A DNA stretch of 64,000 bases. Origin: Diadophis punctatus similis. Taxonomy: Eukaryota > Chordata > Lepidosauria > Squamata > Dipsadidae. The position numbers and the translations under genes are program-made. Location: the NCBI GenBank assembly GCA_023053685.1, contig JALIGW010000005.1, positions 54,416,742 through 54,480,741 on the forward strand, read 5' to 3'. The notes below the pieces were generated by a model. The model made no database searches. It saw only the letters and a list, made by a program, of their open reading frames with translations, and was not told the DNA's origin. Positions within the stretch are counted from its first letter, which is position 1. Each line of letters opens with the position of its first letter. Below are positions 22,473 through 32,104 of the stretch, one piece after another.

Positions 22473-22893
22473 CCGTATTTTTTGGAGTATAAGATGCACC
22501 TTTCCCCCCCCTAAAACAGGGTGGAAATCTGGGTGCGTCTTATACACCGAATGTAGCCCTGCCCAGCCAAGCTTTGCAAGGCTAAAACAACCTCTCAAAC
22601 CGAGCTTTTCAAGGCTGAAAATGCAGCCTCTGAAATGGACCTTTGCAAGGCTAAAACAACCTCTCAAACCGAGCTTTGCAAGCCTGAAAACAACCTCTCA
22701 AACGAAGCTTTGCAAGGCTGAAAAAGCAGCCTCTGAACGGAGCTTTGCAAGGCTAATATACCTGTTCCGAGCTGTTTGCTAAGGATGCTAGCCAGATGGA
22801 TGCTGGTAGGCAGAATTTTTTTTTCTTATTTTCCTCCCCAAAAACTAAGGTGTGTCTTATACTCCGGTGCGTCTTATAGTCCGAAAAATATGG
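22473..22893 (+). mobile_element. CCGTATTTTT-family element, copy 3 (421 bp) with internal tandem repeats
   Basis: Termini CCGTATTTTTT and GAAAAATATGG, TA on both sides. Subterminal GTATAAGATGCACC motifs are present. The centre (about 22565-22760) is six imperfect ~33-bp repeats around 'gctttgcaaggctaaaacaa' and 'cctctcaaaccgag', giving a periodic but meaningless peptide. Confidence 0.85.
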
Positions 22894-22983
22894 TATGTAT
22901 GTATGTATGTATGTATGTATGTATGTATGTATGTATGTATGTATGTATGTCAATAGCAATAGCAATAGCAATAGCAATAGCAA
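22894..22983. repeat. (TATG)n then (CAATAG)n microsatellite
   Basis: TATG units to about 22949, then six CAATAG units that are the expanded tail of the adjacent minus-strand SINE. Confidence 0.95.
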
Positions 22984-23890
22984 TAGCACTTAGACTTATA
23001 TACTGCTTCACAGTGCTTTTACAGCTCTCTCTAAGTGGTTTACTGAGTCAGCATATATTTTTTTTAATTTGTCAAGTACATGTTGGTAATATACATAGAT
23101 AAAACATTGTTTATATACATAAGATGGGTACTGATAAGCGGGAACATTAGGACAGGGACGGTAGGCACGCTGGTGCACTTATGCACGCCCCTTACTGACC
23201 TCTTAGGAATCAGGTGAGGTCAACAGTGGACAGTCTAAGGGTAAAGTTTTGGGGGTTTGGTGACGAAACCACAGAGTCAGGTAGTGAGTTCCAGGCATTT
23301 ACCACTCTGTTGCTAAAGTCATATTTTCTACAGTCAAGTTTGGAGCGGTTCACTTTGAGTTTGTATCTGTTGTGTGCTCGTGTATTGTTGTGGTTGAAAC
23401 TGAAGTAGTCATTGACAGGAAGAACGTTGTAGCAGATAATTTTATGAGTTATGCTTAGGTCGTGCCGAAGGCGACGTAGTTCTAAGCTTTCTAAGCCCAG
23501 GATTTCAAGTCTGGTTGCGTAAGGTATTCTGTTGCTAGTAGAGGAGTGGAGGACTCTTCTTGTAAAGTATCTCTGGACACTTTCTAATGTATTTATGTCC
23601 GATATGCGGTGTGGGTTCCAGACAGATGAGCTGTATTCGAGGATTGGTCTGGCGAATGTTTTGTATGCTCTGGTTAGTAGTGTGATATTACCGGAGAAGA
23701 AGCTACGTAAGATTAGGTTAACAACTCTTGAAGCCTTTTTGGCGATATTGCCTCCAACAATCTGGGTCCTCATTTTACATGGAAGACTGAGTCAACCTTG
23801 AGCCTGGTGAGATTCGATCTGCCAAATTGCAGGCAGCCGGCAGTCAGCAGAAGTAGCCTGCAGTACTGCATTCTAACCACTGTGCCACAG
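22984..23890 (-). mobile_element. tRNA-derived SINE interrupted by a LINE fragment
   Basis: Left part 22984-23056 ('cacttagacttatatactgc' to 'gagtcagcatatat') and right part 23745-23890 ('atattgcctccaacaatctg' to 'accactgtgccac') join to one SINE as at 9504 or 34992. Confidence 0.85.
23057..23744 (-). mobile_element. LINE 3' fragment (Jockey/CR1/Rex1-like) inserted in a SINE
   Basis: Minus-strand frame (stop at 23210) encodes AKKASRVVNLILRSFF, ARPILEYSSSVWNPH, LESVQRYFTRRVL and NRVVNAWNSLPDSVV, the thumb and C-terminal blocks of a Jockey-superfamily reverse transcriptase. It is 5'-truncated at 23744; the first ~10 residues of the apparent frame come from the SINE. It has an A-rich 3' end at 23057 and a short AATAT duplication at the junctions. 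The frame is open for about 177 codons, so it is young. It differs from the CR1 and L2 copies here. Confidence 0.82.
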
Positions 23891-23892
23891 TG

Positions 23893-23943
23893 ATGTATGT
23901 ATGTATGTATGTATGTATGTATGTATGTATGTATGTATGTATG

Positions 23944-24000
<57 letters not shown>
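23893..24000. repeat. (TATG)n(TTAG)n microsatellite
   Basis: About 13 ATGT units followed by about 14 TTAG units. The TTAG part is the tail of the minus-strand LINE that follows. Confidence 0.95.
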
Positions 24001-24001
<1 letters not shown>

Positions 24002-24420
24002 TAAAATTCATTGGCTGCCCAGCTTACCATAAGGTAACTCTGGGTGGCTTACAGACATAAAAAAAAATACAACTACATCAAAACCATTATTAAAATCAAG
24101 GACCACATGGGGAGTGTGGGGGCAGAATGGGGGGAGATGGGATCTATTATTACTCGATCACCCACCTCTATTGTGCTGTTCCCCCACTGGGGCCCCAGGC
24201 CAACTGGCAGAGCCAGGTGTTTAGTCCCTTATGAAAAGATAGGAGGGGCCAACGTCACATGGGGGGGCAAGATATTCCAGAGGGTAGGAGCAAGAGCAGA
24301 GAAGGCCCTTCTTCTGGAACCCCCCCAACTTGAATAATCGGGCTGACAGAACTCATACTGTGCTTCCTCTGCCTCCATGAGTGGGAATGGCTAATCCCAG
24401 TGGGGTGATCTTATTTATAT
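24001..24420 (-). mobile_element. L2/CR1-related LINE 3' region, minus strand
   Basis: On the minus strand the 3' end is TTTATGTCTGTAAGCCACCC then AGAGTTACC, with a (CTAA)n tail. Further in, 'gagggtaggagcaagagcag' and 'agaaggcccttcttctgg' match a very common squamate LINE-derived segment. Family and outer limit approximate. Confidence 0.5.
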
Positions 24421-24845
24421 CAAGTAATCATATTTAATCTAAAGAAGAGAATATTTAAGGGATATTTTAGCAACCTTCCAGAACCTAAAAGGCTGATCCT
24501 CTGGTGCAGACAAAGTTTTGTTCCAGTGAATTTTAAAAATAGAACCAGATATAAGGGTCTCATATTGTAAGATGATAGATTTTCGTTGACCATTATAAGA
24601 AAATCCTTATGAAGAGAGCAGATGAACTTAAAGGGATGGTAGGATCTTCTTCACTGAATACAGCAGTTGTAGCCAAAGTGATGCCCATGGGCAAGTGGTG
24701 CCCTTCTTGGCACACAGTACAATAAATTAGGGCTTTGAGAGATATTAAATCAATCTTTGAGGTTATGGATGTCTTTCCCAGTTTTAGAGACAGCTTGTTT
24801 TAAAAAGAAATGTTGGATATTTTCAGTATCCAAAAGGTATCTTGC
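24421..24845. other. Unassigned sequence
   Basis: Nothing recognised up to the solo LTR. Confidence 0.35.
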
Positions 24846-25262
24846 TGTCAGGCCGAAGCCATTTTAGTTGGGGTCTTTGGCCTGCCACACTTTATACTAT
24901 TTTAATATGCATTCTTTACTGTGGGAAATTGGGAGGGGGAATTGCATGAGAGCTGCATGTATGTAGCCATAACAAATTCTTTCTAGAAAGCCAAGGTCAT
25001 CTTTTCTTTCTGCACTCCTGCACCTGCACGGAAGGAGATGGGTGGATTCTGCCAGACTGGCAGTTGAAGATTGGTCAATGTGACGGCCTTGGGGCAGTGG
25101 GGACAAGGGCTTGAACTTTCAACTGGGTGGTGAAACCCGAGGGATTTCAGATTCGGGTTTCATCCAGATGTGCCAACATTGCTCTGTTAATAAATTGGAA
25201 CTTTGAGGAATACTTTGCCTCGGACTCTGACTTAGTTTTGGATGCTATTTGGAACCCTGACA
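24846..25262 (+). mobile_element. Solo LTR (417 bp)
   Basis: Begins TGTCAGG and ends CCTGACA, a short inverted TG...CA pair. The flanking 5 bases are CTTGC and TTTGC, a target duplication with one change. An AATAAA signal lies near 25190, followed by a U5-like stretch. No internal retroelement sequence or second LTR is present, so it is a solo LTR left by recombination. Gypsy or ERV origin cannot be decided. Confidence 0.75.
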
Positions 25263-26902
25263 TTTGCTTTTGCTGGCTTTTCAGAAAACTGCATCTCTAC
25301 CACCACAGGTATAGTGAACGTTTATTCAATAAATAAATTCAATAAATCTAAGAGGAACTTGATTAGATTCATCTTACACATTTCCCAGACATTGTACTAG
25401 AGCTCTTATACATTAGAGGAAATCTAGAAACAGTAGCACTGCTGAGACTCTAGAGATCAGTTTTATAGGAATGTTTCACAAGATAAATAGGTCAGCACAA
25501 TGTTAAAGCACCATGTAGTGGACTTGCTGAAGAAAAGCAACCGCTTATAGTTTAATAACATTTTTATTACTTTGTTTTATAGTTAGGTCCCTGGTGGTAC
25601 AATTCTCGAGAAGAAAAAAGCTAAGGCTTTTCTCAGTTTTTCTTTTTTTTAAAATGTCATAAAAATATAATTTGCTGAACTTTTTAAAGGAACGGAGGCT
25701 GTTTTTGTTTGAATGAAAGTGATATAAGTGACATTTTCCATGAAATGCTTCATTTTTATTTAAAATGTTTTATGAATAGCTTGTTCAAATAGGATTGTAA
25801 TAGTTAACTGTAATAATGTACCAAAGGAAAGAAAAACTCACAGAAAATTCTTCTTATATGTGGATTACTGTATTTCCCAGGAAAAGCATGCCGATTTTCA
25901 ATGCGTTGAAAACTAATTGTGTTGGCATACAGTCCACTAACCACAGCTTTTGGTGTGTATACCAGCTCCATTTAGATCTTCATTTCATTCAGTTATGCCA
26001 AGAATGCAGTATACGATTACTGATTCATTTTTAAGTCCTGAATAAATCAATGTAGCTGGACATGCAGGCATAAACCACATTAGAGTTGTAAGTCTTTGGA
26101 TTCTAATGAAGTTCATCCCATTTGCTTTTATTGTGTTAATATCATAGTTTATGCAGTATATTCACACAGTTTAGTAACTTTGGTTTTCAAGGTATCAGAA
26201 TGCAAGAGTAGATTCCTGAAGTGGGACAATAAGGAAACTTCTTGTTATTAGAATATCTATTTACATATTGTCAAAAAGAATGAAAGCCATGGAAGTCCCA
26301 TGGTGACTTGGTAGTACTCATGACTTGTCAGCCTATCTCACAAGGTAGTTATTATGAAGAAAAGTGAATAATTCTGTATATTGTCCTGAGCTTGGAAGGA
26401 AAGGCAAATTTGTTAATGTATTAACAAATTAATAAATAGGACAAAAGAGACAGTGGGTTAAATATACCAAAAACAGGGAAGACAGATACCTTGACCTCCA
26501 CTGCATTTCCATGTGCTGCCCAATTTGTATCATGCCTTCAACAAACCTGATTGTGCAGCATACAGCTGTAAAACATCTGGATGACCACTAGATAGCAGCA
26601 GTACACAAGTTGTTTGTCACTGATCTGTTCTGGGGTGATGATGGCTAATTTACCACTCTGGAATGCCCTGACGCTTTCTCATAAGAACACTGATTCTGCT
26701 TAACATTTTTAAGATTAGAAAAATATTGTCTAGATATTAAATATTCTTGATAAAACTAGGAAGGGACCACATGATTTCTATTTAGCAGACCTTATTGTCT
26801 GCAGTGAGCTGGCAAAAAGAAATAGTCTGATCATATAAGACAGACTAATGTTTCTAATGGCATGAGCAGTTCTAGGTGTCCCTAGGGTGGTGCATGTAAT
26901 AC
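25263..26902. other. Unassigned sequence, 1.6 kb
   Basis: AT-rich with AATAAA clusters at 25330; no named repeat and no frame above 75 codons. Confidence 0.35.
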
Positions 26903-26910
26903 CTCTGTTA

Positions 26911-27190
26911 CAGGGGTGGGTTCCGGTTTTCTTAATTGCCGGTTCGCTCAGGGACGCGCTGCGTGGGCGTGCATGCGTTGCGCGCCCTGCACGCTCAGCA
27001 TGCACAGTGCTAAAACAAAGCTTCTGCACATGCGCAGAAGCAAAAAACAAGATGGTGGCACTTACGGTGGCACCTAGAGAACCGACTTGGCAGCATGGCA
27101 GGATTGGGTCACTGCCAGTTCCAGTGACCCAGGCCACCAAGTTACTACCAGTTCTAAGAACCGGTCAGAACCTGGAGGAACCCATCTCTG
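26911..27190. mobile_element. hAT MITE, 280 bp
   Basis: Termini CAGGGGTGGGTTCC and GGAACCCATCTCTG, flanked by CTCTGTTA (26903-26910) and CTCTTTTA (27191-27198), an 8-bp duplication with one mismatch. The GC-rich interior is rich in GCATGCG/TGCGCA motifs. Same terminal class as 61969-62404. Confidence 0.82.
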
Positions 27191-27214
27191 CTCTTTTACG
27201 CTGGGTTCTGTTTG

Positions 27215-27690
27215 CTTCCATATCTAATTCAATGGGTTGATTATCAGCTTTAAAGCCCTTCATGGCATGGGATGAGGGTATTTGAGGAGCTGTCTGTCCC
27301 AATTATAGCAACATTTCCCACCCAGTCGAGCAGTGAAAAATGCTGTGAATCCTGTCAGTGAAAGAATTTCAATTGGTGGAATCTAAGAAGAGGGCCTTCT
27401 CTGCTGTTGACTCTGCTCTTTGGACCATCTAATTTCAGAGGTGAGAAGCCCTCACTCTTCTGGTTAAGACCTGCCATTTAGCACAGGGGTCTAAGAGTGA
27501 GTGTGATGCAACCTTGAAGATAGCTGGTGGCTTGATTGCAGTCTCTCCAGCTTGTTAACTTTTAACCTTTTTAATTTTGTTTTAATAGTGCTTTTAGTTA
27601 TGTTTTATATTGTCTTATGTTGTTTCTAAACCACCCAGAATCACAATAGTTTTTTCCGCTATCTAAGGTAATATGGCTTTTGCAAAAAGA
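27215..27690 (+). mobile_element. Degenerate L2-like LINE 3' end
   Basis: Order of blocks follows the L2 copy at 18381: 'tttaaagcccttcatggc', then 'agagggccttctctgctg', 'aaccacccagaatcacaa' and a 3' AT-rich end. Frames are destroyed. Confidence 0.5.
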
Positions 27691-28771
27691 AAAAGAAAGG
27701 AATGAAATTTAGGGAAAATATGTCGGTTTGTAAGTATGCATACCATTTTACTTTTGCCTAAAAGTAAAACAGCAACCGTATATGAATTGCAAATTTGGAA
27801 TGCATTGCTTTGTCTTGTAAACTGCGTTCCAGTTTTGTGGTAATGGCTGCTATTTGTGATGATGGTACATTACCTCTGGTATCCAAGGTAATTTTCCAGC
27901 TCATAGGGAACATAAAGAGAAGGATGTTATTGTTCTTAAGCCTTACTTGGGAGCTTCCCATAAGCTATTACAAAAACACAGTGAAGTTATAGATGAACCT
28001 GGATTTAATCTAGCAGAGTTTTTCTTGGAAAATCCTTTAGAATTTGGTCAATGGCTTCATTTAAATAAGTTCATTTATTCAAATGGTATTGTTACATAGT
28101 TTAGCATAGACGGTCACTGAATATATTTAATTTTGAAACAGCAGAAATAATCTTGAATCATTTCTCTGTTGTACTGTTTGGCTTCAGAGAAAATATTTTG
28201 ATGCAATAACTATCCAATTTTCCCCTACATTTCCATGAAAAAAAATGCCTATTTCACAATTAAGCAGCTTAAACTGTTGAAGCTAAAACACCACATTTAA
28301 AACCATAGACATCAAATTCAAAATATGTTTGCAAGCAATTAGTCACACTACAGTTTTGCCAATACCATGGAAACCAAATAACTAGTACCAAACATTTTAT
28401 CTTTGATTTATTATGTGCACATATGGCATACAATGATTTTTGGAATCTCAACACAATGAATATTTCCCTTGAGAGTTCTTCAGACAATCTAGCCAATGTA
28501 ATGCTTCATTTGCATTAGTTATTTCCTTGCCCCAAAGTTGGAGAGGATATGAATTTGCCCAGTTTTCAATATTGATTATGTTGCCTAGAAAATCTACAAT
28601 TCTGTACAATTCTGATGAGCCTGCTATTTACCATCACATCTCCCTGGTTCTTTGTGCATCCCTGCACCCCTGCACACCACCCGTAAACACTGTACAAACT
28701 TTCTGTGCTATATCTTATTAAGAAGTTACAATTAGTTTAGATGCTAATTGGATGTAGTGCTAATCAGAAAA
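27691..28771. other. Unassigned sequence left of the DIRS element
   Basis: AT-rich and repeat-poor, no gene recognised. This is the left target flank of the DIRS insertion. Confidence 0.35.
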
Positions 28772-28796
28772 CGGGGCGTTGTTCCTTACCTGAACG

Positions 28797-28912
28797 CCCC
28801 TTCTCGTAGGGCGGAGCGAGCCTCCAAGAATGGGATGATCCAATCCATCAGCCAATCAGGACTGAGTCTGACTCTATATAAAAGCTGTCACCCCGAAGGG
28901 CACCCCCTCTTG
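28797..28912. repeat. DIRS left inverted terminal repeat
   Basis: About 100 bp from 28812 are almost identical to the inverse complement of 34683-34796, including 'gagcgagcctccaagaatgg', 'atcagccaatcaggactgag' and 'actctatataaaagctgtca'. The outermost bases differ between ends, and the left side has an extra 25-bp extension (28772-28796). TATATAAA within the repeat could serve as a TATA box in either orientation of use. Confidence 0.93.
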
Positions 28913-29019
28913 AGACGAAGGACGGAGTTAGACCCATAGTGTAACAACCCAACCAAACTTTATTAAACAGCAGGAATTCAAAACGCTAACTGCATGCAGG
29001 CAACCAACAGGGAGGGACG

Positions 29020-29113
29020 TGGAGGCTCGCTCCGCCCTACGAGAAGGGGCGTTCAGGTAAGGAACAACGCCCCATTCTCCATAGTGGGCGGAGCGAGCCT
29101 CCAAGAATGGGAC
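29020..29113. repeat. DIRS internal complementary region (ICR)
   Basis: The first part (29020-29073) is the exact inverse complement of the left terminus and its extension (28772-28826). The second part (29074-29113) is the inverse complement of the outer right ITR (34758-34796). The ICR therefore carries both ends side by side, the template thought to bridge the termini during circular DNA formation in DIRS replication. Confidence 0.92.
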
Positions 29114-29150
29114 ATGCCAAAGCAGTTCAGTCCCTAGGGAGGGCAGACAG

Positions 29151-30299
29151 TTATTCATGCTGTTCCTCAGCCGATAAGGCAGACTGAAGAATACGCCTCC
29201 CAAAGTCGGCGTCAGCCGAGGCGAATTGGTCCACTTTGTAATGTCTTATAAAGGCCACCGGCGAAGACCAGGTGGCCGCTCTGCACACTTCCTCCAAAGA
29301 AGTTCTGGCCGACCACGCTGCCGTGGTGGCTGCGCTGCGCGTCGAGTGTGCGGTCAATCCTTCCGGACGCGGAATGCCCTGGGCACAGTAAATGTCTGCA
29401 ATGACCGACCAGATCCAGCTGCCAATAAGCGCTGGCGAAGCCTTGTTGCCCATGGATTTCGGATGGAAACAAACAAACAGTGCTTCCGAACGCCGAAAAG
29501 GGGCGGTGTGGACGTTGTATATTTTAATAGCCCTCCGTACGTCGATGGTATGCCACTGGCGCTCCAAGTCCGTCGAGGGCTGTGCATAAAAGGAGGGCAA
29601 AACCAGCTCCTGCGTCCTGTGAAAAAGTGTGTTCACCTTTGGAATGAAAGTTGGATCCAGACGTAGTACAACCCGATCGGGATAGAAGATACATAAGTCC
29701 TCCCGGACCGATAGGGCCGCCAGCTCCGAAATCCGGCGAGCCAAAGTTATGGCCACCAAGAAGGCAACCTTGAGGGTGAGGTGTCGTAGTGATACGGTGC
29801 GTAGCGGCTCGTAGGGCTCCGTCATCAGTGCAAGAAGAACCCGCGGGAGATCCCACGTCGGGAATCTGTGTATGACGGGCGGCGAGATGTTGGAGGCCGC
29901 TCTTAGAAATCGCCGGATCAGCGGATGTCCTGATAGTGTGTCTGCGGTGTCGCAGGAGAGTACGGTGGAGAGTGCCGCCATTTGGCGACGCAAGGTGTTG
30001 GGGGCTAACCCCTTGTCCAGACCCGCCTGTAAAAAGCGTAAAACACCTACGATGGTAAGGTCCACCGGGCAAAGTGAGGCGGCCGAGCACCACGAACAAA
30101 ACGACTTCCATGTAGAAGCGTAGATGCGGTCCGTCGATGCCCGTCTGGATGACATAAGAGTGTCCACAATGGCATCGGGCACTCCGCGATGAGTTAGGCA
30201 GCACCGGTCAAGTGCCAAGCGGTCAGCTTGAACCAGTGTGGGTCCGGGTGTTGTAAGGACCCCTGGGAGAGCGAAGACGCGGTCGGTGGTATCCGCCAT
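29151..30299 (-). CDS. DIRS tyrosine recombinase (integrase)
   Basis: An open frame of 382 codons from ATG at 30299; the frame is open further upstream but there it shadows the RNase H frame. It encodes a tyrosine (phage-integrase-type) recombinase that would integrate the circular DNA copy. The N-terminal SAM-like core-binding region is at about residues 40-150, with SSRRASTDRIYASTWKSF. The catalytic residues are visible: Arg189 in ARRISELAAL, His318 and Arg321 in AHSTRSAATT, and nucleophile Tyr354 in FIRHYKVD. The full R-H-R-Y set is present without stops. It overlaps the preceding frame by about 100 bases in another register, as usual in DIRS. It ends 37 bases from the ICR. Confidence 0.93.
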   Translation of the reverse strand: MADTTDRVFALPGVLTTPGPTLVQADRLALDRCCLTHRGVPDAIVDTLMSSRRASTDRIYASTWKSFCSWCSAASLCPVDLTIVGVLRFLQAGLDKGLAPNTLRRQMAALSTVLSCDTADTLSGHPLIRRFLRAASNISPPVIHRFPTWDLPRVLLALMTEPYEPLRTVSLRHLTLKVAFLVAITLARRISELAALSVREDLCIFYPDRVVLRLDPTFIPKVNTLFHRTQELVLPSFYAQPSTDLERQWHTIDVRRAIKIYNVHTAPFRRSEALFVCFHPKSMGNKASPALIGSWIWSVIADIYCAQGIPRPEGLTAHSTRSAATTAAWSARTSLEEVCRAATWSSPVAFIRHYKVDQFASADADFGRRILQSALSAEEQHE

Positions 30300-32104
30300 G
30301 GTGGGCTGGCCGACAGCGACCGGAGGTCCGCGAACCACGCTCTCCTGGGCCAGTGCGGGGCGAGAAGGATCACCTCCGCCTCCTCGGCGACGATCCGGCG
30401 GATGACCTGTGGGAGCACCGCCAGAGGAGGGAATGCATATAGGAGACCCCTCGGCCAGGGGCAGCGAAGGGCGTCGATGTCCTCGGCCCCTTGGGACCGG
30501 TAGCGGGAGACAAACCTCGGGAGCTTGGCGTTGCGGGGAGTGGCGAAGAGGTCGATGACTGGTTGACCGAATCGCTGCACCAGCTGCTGGAAGATGTCCT
30601 GGTGCAGGCTCCACTCCGCCGAGTCCACCGCATTGCGGCTGAGCCAGTCCGCTGTGGTGTTGTCGACACCCGAGATATGTTCTGCTCTGAGCGAGAGTAA
30701 GTGTCGCTCCGCCCAGAGTCCCAAGGCCTTGGCTTCCGACATTAATCCCCTGGATACCATCCCACCCTGGCGGTTGACGTGCGCCTTGGTGGTTACATTG
30801 TCCGTCAGCAACAGGATGTGTCGGTTGCGGAGGATGGGCTGGAACTCCTGAAGGGCCCGGAATGCTGCTCTCAGTTCCAGGATGTTGATATTCAGGGTGG
30901 TCTCCGACTGAGACCACGTTCCCTGGGCCACATGGGAGAGAACATGGGCCCCCCATCCTTGCAGGCTGGCGTCGGTTGTCACCGTCACCCGGCTCGGCTC
31001 GAAGAAGCTGGACCCTTTGGATACTGCCGGGGACCGCCACCACTGGAGAGAGCGACGGACAGAGGATGGGATTAAGATTTTAGCCGATGAATTGCTCTTC
31101 CCCGCCCTTTGGAAGGGTAGCAAGAGCCATTATAGTTCCCTGGAGTGCAGTTGTGCCCAGGGAGTGATATGAATGGCCGAAATCATTTTCCCCAGGAGAG
31201 ACGAGAGTTGTTTCAAAGGCGCTTTCCTTAGGCAGAGCACCTGTTGGACAAGAGTGGTGATATTGTCCTGCCTCTCCTGGGAAAGGAACACCCTGCACTC
31301 CAGGGAGTCCACAATAGCCCCTAGATGGGTAATTCTGTTGGTAGGCTGGAGCTGGCTCTTCTCGATGTTTAAAGAGAAGCCATGCTTCTCTAAGCACTCC
31401 ATAGTTAGCTGAAGGTCCACCTCCGCTTGCGCAAGTGAGGACGACAGGACTAGAATATCGTCCAGATAGCAGTGCATGCGAACGGGAATGTCCCTCATGC
31501 TTGCCGCAAGGGCTGCCAGGATCTTCGTAATGACCCGTGGGGCGGAGGAGAGGCCAAATGGAAGTGCTGAGTACTGATAATGGTCGGACATGTAACAGAA
31601 GCGAAGGTACTTTTGGTGGGAAGGCCGAATTGGTACATGCAGATAAGCTTCTGTCAAATCAATAGAGGCCATAAAGTCCCCCTTTCTTACACACGCTAAG
31701 ATGGACTGCAGCGTGTGCATCTTGAACCTCTTATATGCGACGAATTTGTTGAGTCGCTTGAGGTCCAGGACCGCTCTCCACCCCCCCGAGGATTTTTCAA
31801 CAAGGAACAAGTTGGAATAGAAGCCTTGCCCCCGTTGGTCCTCCGGAACCCGTTGGATGGCTTCAATCTCCAACAGGTGCTGGATAGCATCCCACATAAG
31901 CGACCGCTTCTCGGGATTGGAGGACTGGGGGCACCTCATGAAATATCCCGGTGGGGTGGAGAGGAGGTCGAGTGCGAGTCCCGATGAAATGGTCTCTCGC
32001 ACCCAACTATCCGTGGTGGTATCTTCCCATCGCCCGGCAAAGTAGCGCAGGCGACCCCCAATGGGAAGGCCTGAGGGATCTACTTGTAGCGGCGGTAGGA
32101 GCAC
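30194..32104 (-). pseudogene. DIRS reverse transcriptase-RNase H-methyltransferase-like polyprotein, one in-frame stop
   Basis: RT domain from the GTG-started open frame at 32104: DLTEAYLHVPI (first catalytic Asp, about residue 149), LPFGLSSAP (about 181-189) and YLDD (about 213-216). A TAA at 31130-31132 interrupts the frame at the end of the connection region. The same frame then continues with RNase H (DASLQGWGA, LELRAAF, LLTDN, DWLSR) and a following domain with DLFATPRNAKLPRF and YAFPPL, the region described in DIRS elements as methyltransferase-like. It ends at 30194, overlapping the recombinase. Apart from the stop, the frame is intact over 630 codons. The simplest reading is a single substitution that inactivated it. 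Confidence 0.92.

Noticed and set aside
22372..22782. Repeat-rich 136-codon frame resembling a repeat protein
   Set aside because: The periodicity comes from the internal 33-bp repeats of a non-autonomous transposon.
30300..31043. The upstream part of the 630-codon frame that ends in the recombinase
   Set aside because: It overlaps the RNase H/methyltransferase-like frame in another register and shows no domain; only the part from about 30299 is the recombinase.
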